NCBI RefSeq assembly: GCF_965219885.1
Contig: NZ_CBDCOT010000009.1
Location: forward strand, 2,294,001 to 2,358,000
Source: Curvivirga sp965219885
GTDB taxonomy: Bacteria > Pseudomonadota > Alphaproteobacteria > UBA8366 > Aestuariispiraceae
Reading direction: 5' to 3'
Length of the DNA stretch: 64,000 bases
Shown: piece after piece, positions 8,447 to 17,500 of the stretch
How positions within the stretch are numbered: position 1 is the stretch's first letter
How the letters are laid out: each line of letters begins with the position of its first letter
Notes under the pieces: generated by a model
What the model was told of the DNA's origin: nothing
What the model saw: the letters and a program-made list of their open reading frames with translations, nothing else
Database searches by the model: none
Made by a program: the position numbers and the translations under genes

Positions 8447-8986
8447 ATGACGGAAGACCTGTTAGGCTATAATGAAATGGTTGAAACTGCGATGCGTACA
8501 GTTGTACGTGAAGCGTTGGAACGTGCTGGTGACGATGGTTTGCCTGGCGAACACCATTTTTATATTACCTTCCGTACGGATCATCCTGATACAAGTATCC
8601 CGGATCGCTTGAAAGAGCGTTATCCAGAAGAAATGACAATTGTTTTGCAGCATCAATATTGGAATTTAGAAACCAGTGATGTTGGGTTTAATGTTGATTT
8701 AAGTTTTAATCATAAAATGGAAACGTTGCGCATTCCCTATGATGCATTGATTACCTTTGCTGATCCATCAGTGAACTTTGGTCTGCAGTTTCATGTGGAT
8801 ATTGATGATGACAGTTGGGCATCTGAGGAACTGGAAGCCGCAGTTGAATTGGATGCAGATATCGAGTCGGGTGGACCAACTACAGTTGAGGAACTTGCCG
8901 CAGAAACATCTGAAGGCGAAGCGGGTGACAAGGCCAAGGGAGGCGATAATGTCGTTACCTTGGATAGTTTTCGCAAAGACAAATAA
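8447..8986 (+). CDS. sspB: SspB, ClpXP specificity adaptor (alpha type)
   Basis: SspB tethers tmRNA-tagged proteins to ClpXP. From the ATG at 8447 the protein has 179 residues. The N-terminal 100 or so form the tag-binding domain (YNEMVETAMRTVVREAL, HHFYITFRTDHPDTSIPDRL, MTIVLQHQYWNLE, FNVDLSFN). An acidic low-complexity linker follows, then a C-terminal DNVVTLDSFRKDK motif typical of the ClpX-docking tail of alpha SspB. An upstream ATG at 8354 is open but has no matching homology; the 8447 start has GGGACGGGAAA in front. ssrA, encoding the tag it recognises, lies 2.8 kb upstream. Confidence 0.92.
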   Translation: MTEDLLGYNEMVETAMRTVVREALERAGDDGLPGEHHFYITFRTDHPDTSIPDRLKERYPEEMTIVLQHQYWNLETSDVGFNVDLSFNHKMETLRIPYDALITFADPSVNFGLQFHVDIDDDSWASEELEAAVELDADIESGGPTTVEELAAETSEGEAGDKAKGGDNVVTLDSFRKDK

Positions 8987-9009
8987 TAAAAGGGGGAATG
9001 CCCCCAACC

Positions 9010-9034
9010 AAGGCGACTTACAGTCGCCTTTTTT
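9010..9034 (+). terminator. Intrinsic terminator after sspB
   Basis: The stem AAGGCGACT (9010-9018) pairs with AGTCGCCTT (9022-9030) around a 3-base loop and is followed by T residues. Classic rho-independent form. Confidence 0.85.
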
Positions 9035-9091
9035 AATGTGATAATGATCAGGATGCAGACAAGATATCTGCAAGTTTGAAGTGAGGAAAAA

Positions 9092-10711
9092 ATGAGCGCA
9101 GAGCCAAAAGACGTAATGTTCCCTCTAGGTAAAGATGAAACGCCTTATCGTAAAATCACGAGTGATTATGTGTCTGTTGGTGATTTTGAAGGACAAGAAG
9201 TTCTTAAAGTTGATCCGGAAGGTATTCGTCTATTATGCGAAGAAGCGTTTAATGATATCAATCATTATCTTCGTCCAGGGCATTTGGCTCAATTACGAAA
9301 AATTCTGGATGATGAAGATGCATCAGCTAATGATCGTTTTGTCGCTATGGATTTATTGCAAAACGCCAATATCTCTGCAGGTGGTGTTTTACCGATGTGC
9401 CAAGATACTGGTACTGCAATTATTATGGGTAAAAAAGGCTCAAACGTTTGGGTGACTGGCAATGATCATGAAGCCTTGGGGCAAGGTGTTCTGGATGCGT
9501 ATGAACGTCGAAATCTTCGCTATTCACAAGTTTCACCTGTTTCTATGTTTGAGGAAGTGAATACTAAAAACAATCTTCCTGCGCAGATTGATATCTTCTT
9601 TGAAGGGGAAGGTGCGTATAAGTTTTTATTTATGGCAAAAGGTGGGGGGTCTGCGAACAAAACCTTCCTATTTCAGGCAACACCATCGTTGCTTGAAAAG
9701 GAACGCATGATCGCTTTCCTTGATGAAAAAATTAAGACCTTAGGCACCGCTGCTTGCCCGCCATATCATTTGGCCGTGGTGATTGGTGGAACAAGTGCTG
9801 AGTTGAACTTAAAAACTGCAAAACTGGCTTCTGCGCGTTATCTTGATAGCCTTCCTAAACAAGGCAATGATAAAGGCCAAGCTTATCGAGACGAAGAATT
9901 TGAAGGTATTGTGCATGAGCTGACCCAACATATGGGGATTGGTGCGCAATTTGGTGGTAAATATTTCTGTCATGATGTGCGTGTTATTCGCTTGCCGCGT
10001 CATGGGGCGAGTTTGCCAATTAGCATTGCTGTTTCCTGTTCTGCAGATCGTCAGGCAACAGGGAAAATTACAAAAGACGGTATTTTCCTTGAGCAGTTGG
10101 AAATGAATCCTGCGCAATATCTACCGGAAGTTACTGAAGGTGATCTATCCAGTGATGTGGTTGAAATTGATTTGAACCAACCAATGGAAAAGGTATTAGC
10201 GATTTTAACTAAATGTCCGGTTAAGACACGTTTAAGTCTAACAGGTACCATTATTGTGGCGCGTGATGCGGCCCATCGGAAAATTCGTGAACGTTTGGAT
10301 GCAGGCGAGCCAATGCCCGATTATTTCAAAAATCATCCAATTTATTATGCAGGTCCAGCAAAGACACCAGAAGGTATGCCATCCGGCTCATTCGGACCTA
10401 CAACGGCGGGACGCATGGATGGTTTTGTGGATGAATTCCAAGCGGCAGGTGGTTCTTTGGTGATGTTAGCCAAAGGCAATCGTAGCCCACAAGTTCGTGA
10501 AGCATGTCACAAACATGGTGGTTTCTACTTAGGATCTATTGGTGGGCCGGCTGCACGTTTGGCTCAGGATTGTATTAAATCTATCGAATTAGTCGAATAT
10601 GAAGAACTAGGAATGGAAGCTATTCGCAAGATTGAAGTGGAAAATTTCCCAGCCTTTGTCGTTGTGGATGACAAGGGAAATGATTTCTTTAAAGAATTAA
10701 ATCTGGGATAA
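9092..10711 (+). CDS. fumA: Class I fumarate hydratase (4Fe-4S)
   Basis: This enzyme hydrates fumarate to L-malate in the TCA cycle. The 539-residue protein covers the alpha and beta parts of class I fumarases in one chain. The three cysteines expected to hold the catalytic 4Fe-4S cluster are in VLPMCQDTGTA (about 111), TAACPPYH (about 228) and AVSCSADRQ (about 317). The C part has KTRLSLTGTIIVARDAAH and the SGSFGPTTAGRMD substrate segment. The start at 9092 has GTGAGG upstream. Terminators lie on both sides, so it is probably transcribed alone. The cluster is oxygen sensitive in known members, and no class II fumC is visible in this window. Confidence 0.95.
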   Translation: MSAEPKDVMFPLGKDETPYRKITSDYVSVGDFEGQEVLKVDPEGIRLLCEEAFNDINHYLRPGHLAQLRKILDDEDASANDRFVAMDLLQNANISAGGVLPMCQDTGTAIIMGKKGSNVWVTGNDHEALGQGVLDAYERRNLRYSQVSPVSMFEEVNTKNNLPAQIDIFFEGEGAYKFLFMAKGGGSANKTFLFQATPSLLEKERMIAFLDEKIKTLGTAACPPYHLAVVIGGTSAELNLKTAKLASARYLDSLPKQGNDKGQAYRDEEFEGIVHELTQHMGIGAQFGGKYFCHDVRVIRLPRHGASLPISIAVSCSADRQATGKITKDGIFLEQLEMNPAQYLPEVTEGDLSSDVVEIDLNQPMEKVLAILTKCPVKTRLSLTGTIIVARDAAHRKIRERLDAGEPMPDYFKNHPIYYAGPAKTPEGMPSGSFGPTTAGRMDGFVDEFQAAGGSLVMLAKGNRSPQVREACHKHGGFYLGSIGGPAARLAQDCIKSIELVEYEELGMEAIRKIEVENFPAFVVVDDKGNDFFKELNLG

Positions 10712-10740
10712 ATATTTATTTATACGGATTAAGAATTGAA

Positions 10741-10766
10741 AGCGAGGCAGGATTGTCTCGCTTTTT
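10741..10766 (+). terminator. Intrinsic terminator after fumarase
   Basis: AGCGAGGCA (10741-10749) pairs with TGTCTCGCT (10753-10761) with one GU, around a 3-base loop, followed by TTTTC. Confidence 0.82.
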
Positions 10767-10876
10767 CTTTGACTCTTTTAAGAGGGATACTACAGTCAAA
10801 TACAGAAAAAGTATCTATACCGTTCATAACGGAATCGTTGATTAGATTATAGTGCGACATCATATGGGGAATTACA

Positions 10877-12250
10877 TTGTTGAAACTGGGCTTTAAAAGA
10901 AATGTATTATTTTTCATTGCTTTGGTTATGCCGATTTTTGCGATCTTAGTATCGTCAGCAAAAGCAGATAATTATCAGAAACTTGCCTCGCAAGTAGCTC
11001 AGTCCGGTACAGTTGATATTGTTGTGAGTGGCGGTTGGAATGCCGTAACTGGTGATATTGATCCTCGTGATCTACATCGTGCGATTACAGGTGATATCGA
11101 CCTTCCTGGATTACAACAAAAATTTACCCGTCAAATGCAGGCAGGGGGCGCTATTGCGGAACCCTTATATACGTTTAAATATTTGCCGTTTTCAGTTTTG
11201 AGAGTGGATAGGCAAGGTCTTGAAAATGTAAGAAATTTCTCATCAAAAGTAGCGATTTGGGAAAATCTGGAAATTAAATCTCAGCTGACCGAAAGTACCG
11301 AAATGATTGGTGCGCCTATACAATGGCAAATGAACGGAACCGGCACTGGACAAGTTGTGGCTGTTATAGACAGTGGTGTGGATGCGTCTCATCCTATGTT
11401 GAGAAATCGTGTGGTATTTGAAGCATGTGTGATTTTACTAGGATGTCGGAATGGAAAGAGTATTGATATCGGGCCTAATGCGTCACTTACGAAAACGAAC
11501 CATGGGACACATGTGGCAGGTATTATCGCGGGAAATGGAAATGGGATATATGGTGTAGCACCTGAAGCGTTTGTTGCGTCATTTAAGGTGCTAGATGAAA
11601 ATGGAAGCGGGCGCGCATTAGATGTTCTGGTTGCGTTAGATATGATTTATCAATTGAAAACACAAAAGCAACTAAACATTAATGTGGTGAATATGAGTTT
11701 AGGTGGTGGATATTTTCCTGATCCTTGTGATGAGCATCCTTTTGAGGCCGCGGCCGCGATGTTGCAACAAGAGGGGGTAAGTATCGTTGCTGCTTCTGGT
11801 AATGAAGGTTATGCAGATGCGCTAGGTGCGCCTGCATGTGCAACATCTATCATTAGTGTTGGTGCAGTGGATAAAACATGGAATATTGCTGAATTTTCCA
11901 ATGCTTCAGAGCATTTAAATCTCTTGGCGCCGGGGGTTGGTATCAAATCTTCGTCCGTGAGTAATGATGGTCAGCATGTGCTGGAAAAGTTGGACGGAAC
12001 ATCCATGGCAACCCCACATGTTGCTGGCGCGATGGCGGTTATGCATCAAATGTTTCCTGATAAGTCGAGTAACGAGTTATTCGAGATGCTGAAGGGAGAG
12101 AAAATCCTTGATCCTAGAAATGGTCTTTCCTTTCCGATGCTTTCTCTACCACAAAAAATAGATAATGAGCCAGTTTCCTCCCCTGAACCTGAACCGGTAC
12201 CCGCGCCTTTACCCGAAGACAATGGCGGAACAATAGCAATTACGGGATAG
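10877..12250 (+). CDS. Secreted subtilisin-like serine protease (S8 family)
   Basis: A 457-residue exported endopeptidase. The signal peptide runs to about residue 30 (hydrophobic 10-26, then SAKAD). Residues 31-150 look like an inhibitor-type propeptide. The catalytic triad is complete: Asp165 in VAVIDSGVDASHP, His209 in NHGTHVAG, Ser375 in DGTSMATPHVAG, and the oxyanion Asn in AASGNEG. The tail from about 425 is proline and glutamate rich (PEPEPVPAPLPE) and may be a spacer or be removed. The start is TTG at 10877, with GGGGA 8 bases upstream; no better in-frame start exists. Function is general proteolysis outside the cytoplasm; target unknown. Confidence 0.9.
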   Translation: MLKLGFKRNVLFFIALVMPIFAILVSSAKADNYQKLASQVAQSGTVDIVVSGGWNAVTGDIDPRDLHRAITGDIDLPGLQQKFTRQMQAGGAIAEPLYTFKYLPFSVLRVDRQGLENVRNFSSKVAIWENLEIKSQLTESTEMIGAPIQWQMNGTGTGQVVAVIDSGVDASHPMLRNRVVFEACVILLGCRNGKSIDIGPNASLTKTNHGTHVAGIIAGNGNGIYGVAPEAFVASFKVLDENGSGRALDVLVALDMIYQLKTQKQLNINVVNMSLGGGYFPDPCDEHPFEAAAAMLQQEGVSIVAASGNEGYADALGAPACATSIISVGAVDKTWNIAEFSNASEHLNLLAPGVGIKSSSVSNDGQHVLEKLDGTSMATPHVAGAMAVMHQMFPDKSSNELFEMLKGEKILDPRNGLSFPMLSLPQKIDNEPVSSPEPEPVPAPLPEDNGGTIAITG

Positions 12251-12284
12251 TTGCCTGTTGGGAATAGATGTATCGCGAATTGAG

Positions 12285-12318
12285 GCCATCTGATCGTTTG
12301 ACGGTTAGATGGCTTCTT
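12285..12318 (+). terminator. Intrinsic terminator after the protease gene
   Basis: GCCATCTGATCG pairs with CGGTTAGATGGC with two wobble pairs (12285-12313), followed by TTCTT. Confidence 0.68.
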
Positions 12319-12364
12319 CCTATTGTGCGGAAATATATTATTAATACTAAAAGGTCAGTGCGGG

Positions 12365-13270
12365 ATGAGTGAACAAGACAATCAAGGTCGGGCAGGGGTT
12401 ATATTTGCTCTGATTGCATTTGGTATCTGGATTTTATTCCCGTTTTATTGGAATGAATTACGTGACGTGGATCCAATGGAAATATTATGTCATCGTATTC
12501 TATGGAGCATTCCTGTTTTATATATCATTATGATATTGAACAAATCGACAGGTGAAATTGCCCGGGTTTTTCGTTCTCCTAAAATGTTATTGCTGCTTAG
12601 TCTGTCTACCGTGGTTATTACGATCAACTGGGGACTATATATCTGGTCAGTAGCCAATGATCTCATCCTGCAAGCAAGCTTAGGATATTTTATGAATCCC
12701 TTGGCAAATGTCCTAGCTGGGTTAGTCGTATTTCGTGAGCAACTTCGTAAATGGCAATGGGTATCCGTTGGTCTCGCTGTGGCTGGTGTTGTGATTTCAG
12801 TTCTTTACGCTGGTGTATTCCCATGGATTGGTGTTGTTCTTGCTGTTTCCTTTGGTGTTTATGGCGCTGTTCGTAAGCTTGTCGATGTGGATGCTGTACC
12901 GGGGCTGTGTGTAGAAACAATTTTATTATTCCCATTCGCAACGGGGTATTTAATTTGGCTTTATATGCAAGGTACTCTTGGTTTCCTTCATCTTGATTTA
13001 AAAGCTGATGCATTAATGTTGGGCGCAGGTTTTGTAACTGCCATGCCATTGGTTGCTTATGTGGCTGCGTCAAAGCGTTTGCCTATTTCGACGGTTGGTA
13101 TGCTGTTCTATCTTGTGCCAAGTGGTTTATTTGTGCTTGCGACACAATATTATGGAGAGGAAATCCATACAGGAGATATTATTACCTTTGCTTTCATTTG
13201 GGCGAGTCTGGTGATCTTTACTTGGGAGCGTCGATATACGGCACGTCGTAATCGTGCGGAAATTGTTTAA
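12365..13270 (+). CDS. rarD: EamA-family transporter RarD
   Basis: From the ATG at 12365 this is a 301-residue membrane protein with ten predicted hydrophobic helices, the layout of the drug/metabolite transporter superfamily. The RarD signature is clear: GVIFALIAFGIWILFPFYWNEL at the N terminus, EILCHRILWSIP, then INWGLYIWSV and the QASLGYFMNPL segment. Its substrate is not established. The ATG at 12323 would add 14 residues with no homology, while 12365 has a GGTCAGTGCGGG stretch upstream. The VOC gene follows 11 bases after the stop and may be cotranscribed. Confidence 0.9.
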   Translation: MSEQDNQGRAGVIFALIAFGIWILFPFYWNELRDVDPMEILCHRILWSIPVLYIIMILNKSTGEIARVFRSPKMLLLLSLSTVVITINWGLYIWSVANDLILQASLGYFMNPLANVLAGLVVFREQLRKWQWVSVGLAVAGVVISVLYAGVFPWIGVVLAVSFGVYGAVRKLVDVDAVPGLCVETILLFPFATGYLIWLYMQGTLGFLHLDLKADALMLGAGFVTAMPLVAYVAASKRLPISTVGMLFYLVPSGLFVLATQYYGEEIHTGDIITFAFIWASLVIFTWERRYTARRNRAEIV

Positions 13271-13281
13271 GAGGATTTCGA

Positions 13282-14130
13282 ATGTCTGAAACGGGAATAA
13301 CTGGTTTAGATCACAGCATTATAGGTGTTTCTGATCTTGAGGCTGCACGTGGAACTTATGAGAAACTTGGTTTTACGATCACACACCGTGGACGGCATGA
13401 AGGGTGGGGTACAGCAAATTATTGTATCATGTTTCCACAGGATTATTTAGAGATCCTAGGTGTCGTTGATCCAACTCAGTTTGATGCAGGGCTTGTGGAT
13501 TTTCTCGCTACAAACGGCGAAGGACTTATGAAGCTTGCAGCGCGCTCTTCTGATGTAGAGGTGACAAGAGCGCATCTTGATCAAGAAGGTTTTGATCCTT
13601 CTGGTGTGCAAAAATTAGGGCGTTGGCTGGAAATGCCTGAGGGGGATGTGATGCCAAATTTCCGTCTTCTACATATCCCTGCGGAAAAGACACCCGGATT
13701 TAAAGGGTTCGTATGTCAGCATCTGACGCCTGAAATCGTTTGGCGTGAGGAATGGTTAAGCCATCCAAATACAGTTACTGCAGCGAGAGCATATGTGATT
13801 ATTAATGAAGATCCAGCAAGTTTGAAGGACTGTTACGAAAAGCTGTTTCAACTACCGACGAAGTTTGAAGATGATATTCTTTATGTGGATACAGGCATGG
13901 GAGAGATTATTTTCTCCCCAAAAGACGCATTGAATCAGATTATTCCTGATTTGGTATGGTCTGGGAATGAAGATGAAGGAACGATGGTGGCCATGATATT
14001 GGCCGCGAATGATCTTTCAACTACAGCTTCAATACTTCGTGAAAACAGGGTGAACTATATAAAAGCAACCAGTGGTGAGTTGTTGGTTTCGCCAAAAGAT
14101 GCATGTGGGGTTGCAATCCAATTTATCTAA
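13282..14130 (+). CDS. VOC / glyoxalase-like domain protein
   Basis: A 282-residue cytoplasmic protein with two vicinal-oxygen-chelate modules. The first begins at LDHSIIGVSDLEAARGTYEKLGF and continues with GTANYCIMFPQDYLEILGVVDP, the glyoxalase-3-like pattern. The second, weaker module starts at about residue 168 (AARAYVIINEDPASLKDCYEKLF). Potential metal ligands are His11 and Glu57, but a complete ligand set cannot be assigned by eye. Family members act as dioxygenases, isomerases or binding proteins, so the reaction is unknown. It is the second gene after rarD and overlaps the stop of the convergent GGDEF gene by 4 bases. Confidence 0.78.
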   Translation: MSETGITGLDHSIIGVSDLEAARGTYEKLGFTITHRGRHEGWGTANYCIMFPQDYLEILGVVDPTQFDAGLVDFLATNGEGLMKLAARSSDVEVTRAHLDQEGFDPSGVQKLGRWLEMPEGDVMPNFRLLHIPAEKTPGFKGFVCQHLTPEIVWREEWLSHPNTVTAARAYVIINEDPASLKDCYEKLFQLPTKFEDDILYVDTGMGEIIFSPKDALNQIIPDLVWSGNEDEGTMVAMILAANDLSTTASILRENRVNYIKATSGELLVSPKDACGVAIQFI

Positions 14131-14960
14131 AGTTTCCCGGGCCGCCCAAGATATGGGTATCCTTCTGGTTGAAGAGAGGCTGGATCGTCATGATCGATAA
14201 AATAGGGCTCATCTTCAGATTTACGTTTTAACGCATACATACGTAAATCGGCTTCGTGTAAAACCGTGTCTATTTTGGAATTGCTGTCATAATGTTCAAC
14301 GCCGACGCTGGCAGAAATAGGGATTGGAATACCTTTCCAGGAAACCGCAAGCGCATTTAGTTCATGATCAATTTGCATGGCTTTTTCCATACCTAAAATA
14401 CGATCCGTGCCTGTTAAGATTACTGCAAATTCATCTCCCCCTAGGCGGGCGGCAGTATCGACCAAACGGATGTTGTTTTTTAGATGACTGGCAACAGCAC
14501 ATAAAACCAAATCACCTGCTTTATGGCCATGTGTGTCATTGATTGCTTTAAACTCATTCAAATCAATCATGAGCAAAAGACCATTTTCGTTCCGGCGAAT
14601 AGCGCGTTCAATAGCGCGTTGTAATTCATGTCGGAAACCTCGACGATTGAGAATGCCTGTTAAATCATCAGTTATAGAGGCTTCTTTTAGTCGGGAAACT
14701 TCGGCTTCCATTTCTGCTAATGCTTGTTCTGCTTTTGCAGCGTCATGAATGGCATTTTCAAGAAGTTTACAGTAGGCATCAATTGGATCAGCTTTATCGT
14801 CAACAGAGTTTAAAAGTTGCAAAGCGATATCACGCGCAGAACGTGCTGAATGTTGCAATTCTTCGCTATTCTCTTCAGTTTGAATAGCTTGTTGTTTACG
14901 GAGTTTATTATCTTCTTCATCTAAAGATGCAAAGAAGGAAGTGCTATCCATTATTTCCAT
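14127..14960 (-). CDS. Diguanylate cyclase (GGDEF domain)
   Basis: This 277-residue soluble protein makes cyclic di-GMP. Residues about 1-110 are mostly helical with a coiled coil (about 80-112) just before the catalytic domain. The GGDEF domain runs from DDLTGILNRRGF to about residue 255, with the active GGDEF motif intact and an allosteric inhibitory RxxD site (RLVD) five residues before it, so product inhibition is expected. No transmembrane or recognised sensor domain is present. GGAGG lies 7 bases before the first ATG at 14960. Confidence 0.92.
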   Translation of the reverse strand: MEIMDSTSFFASLDEEDNKLRKQQAIQTEENSEELQHSARSARDIALQLLNSVDDKADPIDAYCKLLENAIHDAAKAEQALAEMEAEVSRLKEASITDDLTGILNRRGFRHELQRAIERAIRRNENGLLLMIDLNEFKAINDTHGHKAGDLVLCAVASHLKNNIRLVDTAARLGGDEFAVILTGTDRILGMEKAMQIDHELNALAVSWKGIPIPISASVGVEHYDSNSKIDTVLHEADLRMYALKRKSEDEPYFIDHDDPASLQPEGYPYLGRPGKL

Positions 14961-15164
14961 TCTAATCCTCCGGTTGGGTCCGAATTCTTCTCATAACAAG
15001 AGTTTGGTCTATACAATCCTGTAATTAGAACAAGTATATGCAAGTATTATGCCATAAATAGGATATAAAATAAGGGATATTGCATTTGAGGGAGAGGATA
15101 TAGAAAAAGCAGTAATTCAGAGGTTTATGCGAAGAAGGGCAGTATTAAACTACCCTTGTTCTAC
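14961..15164. other. Intergenic gap without recognised features
   Basis: About 200 AT-rich bases between the diguanylate cyclase start and the stop of the 2-hydroxyacid dehydrogenase. It must contain the cyclase promoter. I see no further coding or RNA signal. Confidence 0.4.
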
Positions 15165-16130
15165 TCAGAGGGAAACCTGACTGGGTAATTTGGTTCCGGC
15201 AAAAAATGCATCCAGATTATCAAGGCATTTAAAGCCCATATCATTTCGGGTTTCAACGGTTGCACTGCCAATATGTGGAACAAGGAAAACGTTGTCCAAT
15301 GTTAAATATTCGGGATTGATATTTGGTTCCCCCTCAAAAACATCAAGGCCGGCTGCGGCGAGTTTGCCAGATTTTAGAGCTGCGATAACATCTGTGTCTT
15401 TGATGACAGGGCCACGTGCAGTATTCACCAATACCGCACCATCAGGCATTAGACTGATCCGGTCTTCATTTATCAAATGATGCGTGCTTTCGGTTAACGG
15501 GCAATTGATGGACAGGAAGTCACTGGCGGCAAGCAAGCTTTCAACGCTGTCATGGTAAATTGCACCTAAGTCATCAGCGCCTTCTACTGGTCGACGGTTA
15601 TGATAATGGATTGGCATATCAAAACCTTTTGCACGACGCGCCACGGCTTGACCAATGCTACCCATACCGAGGATGCCAAGACGTTTTCCTGACATATGAG
15701 TACCAAGATAACCTGATGGCATCCATCGGCCCCAGCCGCCTTCACGTAAAGATTTCTCGGATGCTTGGGCTTGGCGGGCTGCACCTAGCATGCACAGCAT
15801 TGCAATATCTGCTGTAGCATCGGTCAAAACATCGGGTGTATTTGTGATAATTATATCTCTTGCAGTGGCTGCGGCCACGTCGATATGATCGTAACCGACA
15901 GAGAAAGTAGAGATGATTTTGATGCTATCAGGGAGTGTGTTTATAGCTGCCTGATCCATTTTTTCGGTCGGACTGATCATCAAACCATCGCATTTATCTG
16001 CATATTTAGCATAATCTGAAATATCTAATGGCTGATCATTATCGTTCATAACAACGTCATATGATGCAAAAAGACGTTTTTCCACATCCGCAGGGAAGCG
16101 GCGTGTGGCAAAGATTTTCGGCTTGCCCAT
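15165..16130 (-). CDS. D-isomer-specific 2-hydroxyacid dehydrogenase (glyoxylate/hydroxypyruvate reductase type)
   Basis: A 321-residue NAD(P)-dependent oxidoreductase. The Rossmann dinucleotide motif is LGILGMGSIGQAVARRA (about 150-166). Catalytic residues are the arginine in NTARGPV (about 236), the glutamate in DVFEGEP (about 265) and the histidine in VPHIGSAT (about 285). The N-terminal PKIFATRRFP start and length match glyoxylate/hydroxypyruvate reductases, but lactate-type and other 2-keto acid substrates are possible. The start has GGGAGTTAAC upstream. dinB starts on the same strand further upstream with about 50 bases between. Confidence 0.88.
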   Translation of the reverse strand: MGKPKIFATRRFPADVEKRLFASYDVVMNDNDQPLDISDYAKYADKCDGLMISPTEKMDQAAINTLPDSIKIISTFSVGYDHIDVAAATARDIIITNTPDVLTDATADIAMLCMLGAARQAQASEKSLREGGWGRWMPSGYLGTHMSGKRLGILGMGSIGQAVARRAKGFDMPIHYHNRRPVEGADDLGAIYHDSVESLLAASDFLSINCPLTESTHHLINEDRISLMPDGAVLVNTARGPVIKDTDVIAALKSGKLAAAGLDVFEGEPNINPEYLTLDNVFLVPHIGSATVETRNDMGFKCLDNLDAFFAGTKLPSQVSL

Positions 16131-16181
16131 GTTAACTCCCTATTAAGCATATTTTGTTCGAAAGTAGGTTAACGTATTAAA

Positions 16182-17468
16182 TTACTTTAAAGATCTGCCT
16201 TTTATTATGGCGTCATTTCCCAATTTGTCACGCAGCAGATCCATGGTATTTTCAATTTTTGCCCGTTTCTGACCATCAGGATCAGCGAGATCAATCGGGT
16301 CAGCGAGACCGCCCTCGACAAGTTCTGCTCCACCAATCCCCAAAAGCCTAAAAGCACGTCCATCGGCTTCATTTTTAAGAAGCTGTTTTCCAACCCGAAA
16401 AAGCTGTTCTGCCAGCATGGTAGGATCAATCAACGTGCGATTACGCGTGATTTGTTTAAAATCTTTGGTTTTTAATTTCAGTACAACAGTGCGTGCAGCA
16501 AGGTTTTGTTTTTTCATTCGCTGTGAAACATTATCGCATAACTTCCACAATGTATTTTCCAATGTTTGATAGTCGGAAATATCAGTATTGAAAGTCGTCT
16601 CATTTGAGATGCTTTTCGTTTCGCCGCCAACAGATACGCTACGATCATCTTCACCGCGACAAAAATGATATAAGCGTTTACCCATGCTGCCATAACGTCC
16701 CATAAGATCGAATTTTTCATAGGCACGTAATTGGTGAATTTTTTCGATGCCATCATTATGAAGGGTTTTAGCCAAGGCTTTTCCCACACCCCATATTAAT
16801 GTAACCGGTTTATCACCCAAGAAATCCATAGTTTCTTCTTTGCCGATGACTGCAAAGCCTTTGGGTTTCTCTAGATCAGATGCAATTTTTGCTAGGAATT
16901 TATTGTGGCTGAGGCCAACAGATGCGGTGACACCAACTTCGTCTTCAATTCTTTTTATGAATCTTGAAAGTGTTTGGGCTGGATATGCTTTGTGCAATTT
17001 CTCAGTGCCGGAAAGATCAAGGAAAGCTTCGTCAATGCTGATCGGTTCAACCATAGGGGTGATATCATGCATCATCTTGCGGATTTCTTTACCCACTTTA
17101 CTGTATTTTGCCATATTTGGGCGGATGACAACCAGATCGGGGCAAAGTTGTTTTGCTTTAAACATAGGCATCGCGGATCGGACACCATACATACGCGCAA
17201 CATAACAAGCTGCCGAGACAACACCGCGTTGTCCGCCACCAACAATGACGGGTTTGTCCGCAAGGCTTGGATCATCACGTTTTTCTACCGTGGCGTAAAA
17301 AGAGTCACAATCAATGTGGGCCGTGGAAAGCAAGGCCAGTTCTGAGTGGTATTTTAATCGTGGCGAGTTGCAATCCGGACATCTTGCCGCCCTTGGTTGC
17401 TCAGGCATATACCAGATATGGCTGCAATCCCGACAAAGGCAATTTGGACTATTTGGGATATCCTGCAT
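16182..17468 (-). CDS. dinB: DNA polymerase IV with N-terminal zinc-ribbon extension
   Basis: A 428-residue Y-family translesion polymerase. Residues 1-45 form a small zinc-ribbon-like module with two cysteine pairs, CRDC (12-15) and CPDC (30-33). The polymerase core follows: metal ligands in AHIDCDSFYATVE and SIDEAFLDLSG, the CYVARMYGVRSAMP finger region, helix-hairpin-helix VTLIWGVGKALAKTL, and the little-finger domain. The C terminus lacks an obvious QLxLF-type clamp motif. The zinc module is known in alphaproteobacterial DinB and has no settled role. Regulation by LexA would be expected, but no operator is visible at the start. Confidence 0.93.
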   Translation of the reverse strand: MQDIPNSPNCLCRDCSHIWYMPEQPRAARCPDCNSPRLKYHSELALLSTAHIDCDSFYATVEKRDDPSLADKPVIVGGGQRGVVSAACYVARMYGVRSAMPMFKAKQLCPDLVVIRPNMAKYSKVGKEIRKMMHDITPMVEPISIDEAFLDLSGTEKLHKAYPAQTLSRFIKRIEDEVGVTASVGLSHNKFLAKIASDLEKPKGFAVIGKEETMDFLGDKPVTLIWGVGKALAKTLHNDGIEKIHQLRAYEKFDLMGRYGSMGKRLYHFCRGEDDRSVSVGGETKSISNETTFNTDISDYQTLENTLWKLCDNVSQRMKKQNLAARTVVLKLKTKDFKQITRNRTLIDPTMLAEQLFRVGKQLLKNEADGRAFRLLGIGGAELVEGGLADPIDLADPDGQKRAKIENTMDLLRDKLGNDAIIKGRSLK

Positions 17469-17500
17469 TTGTCGAGTTTTGCTCCTATTAAGAAATTAGA

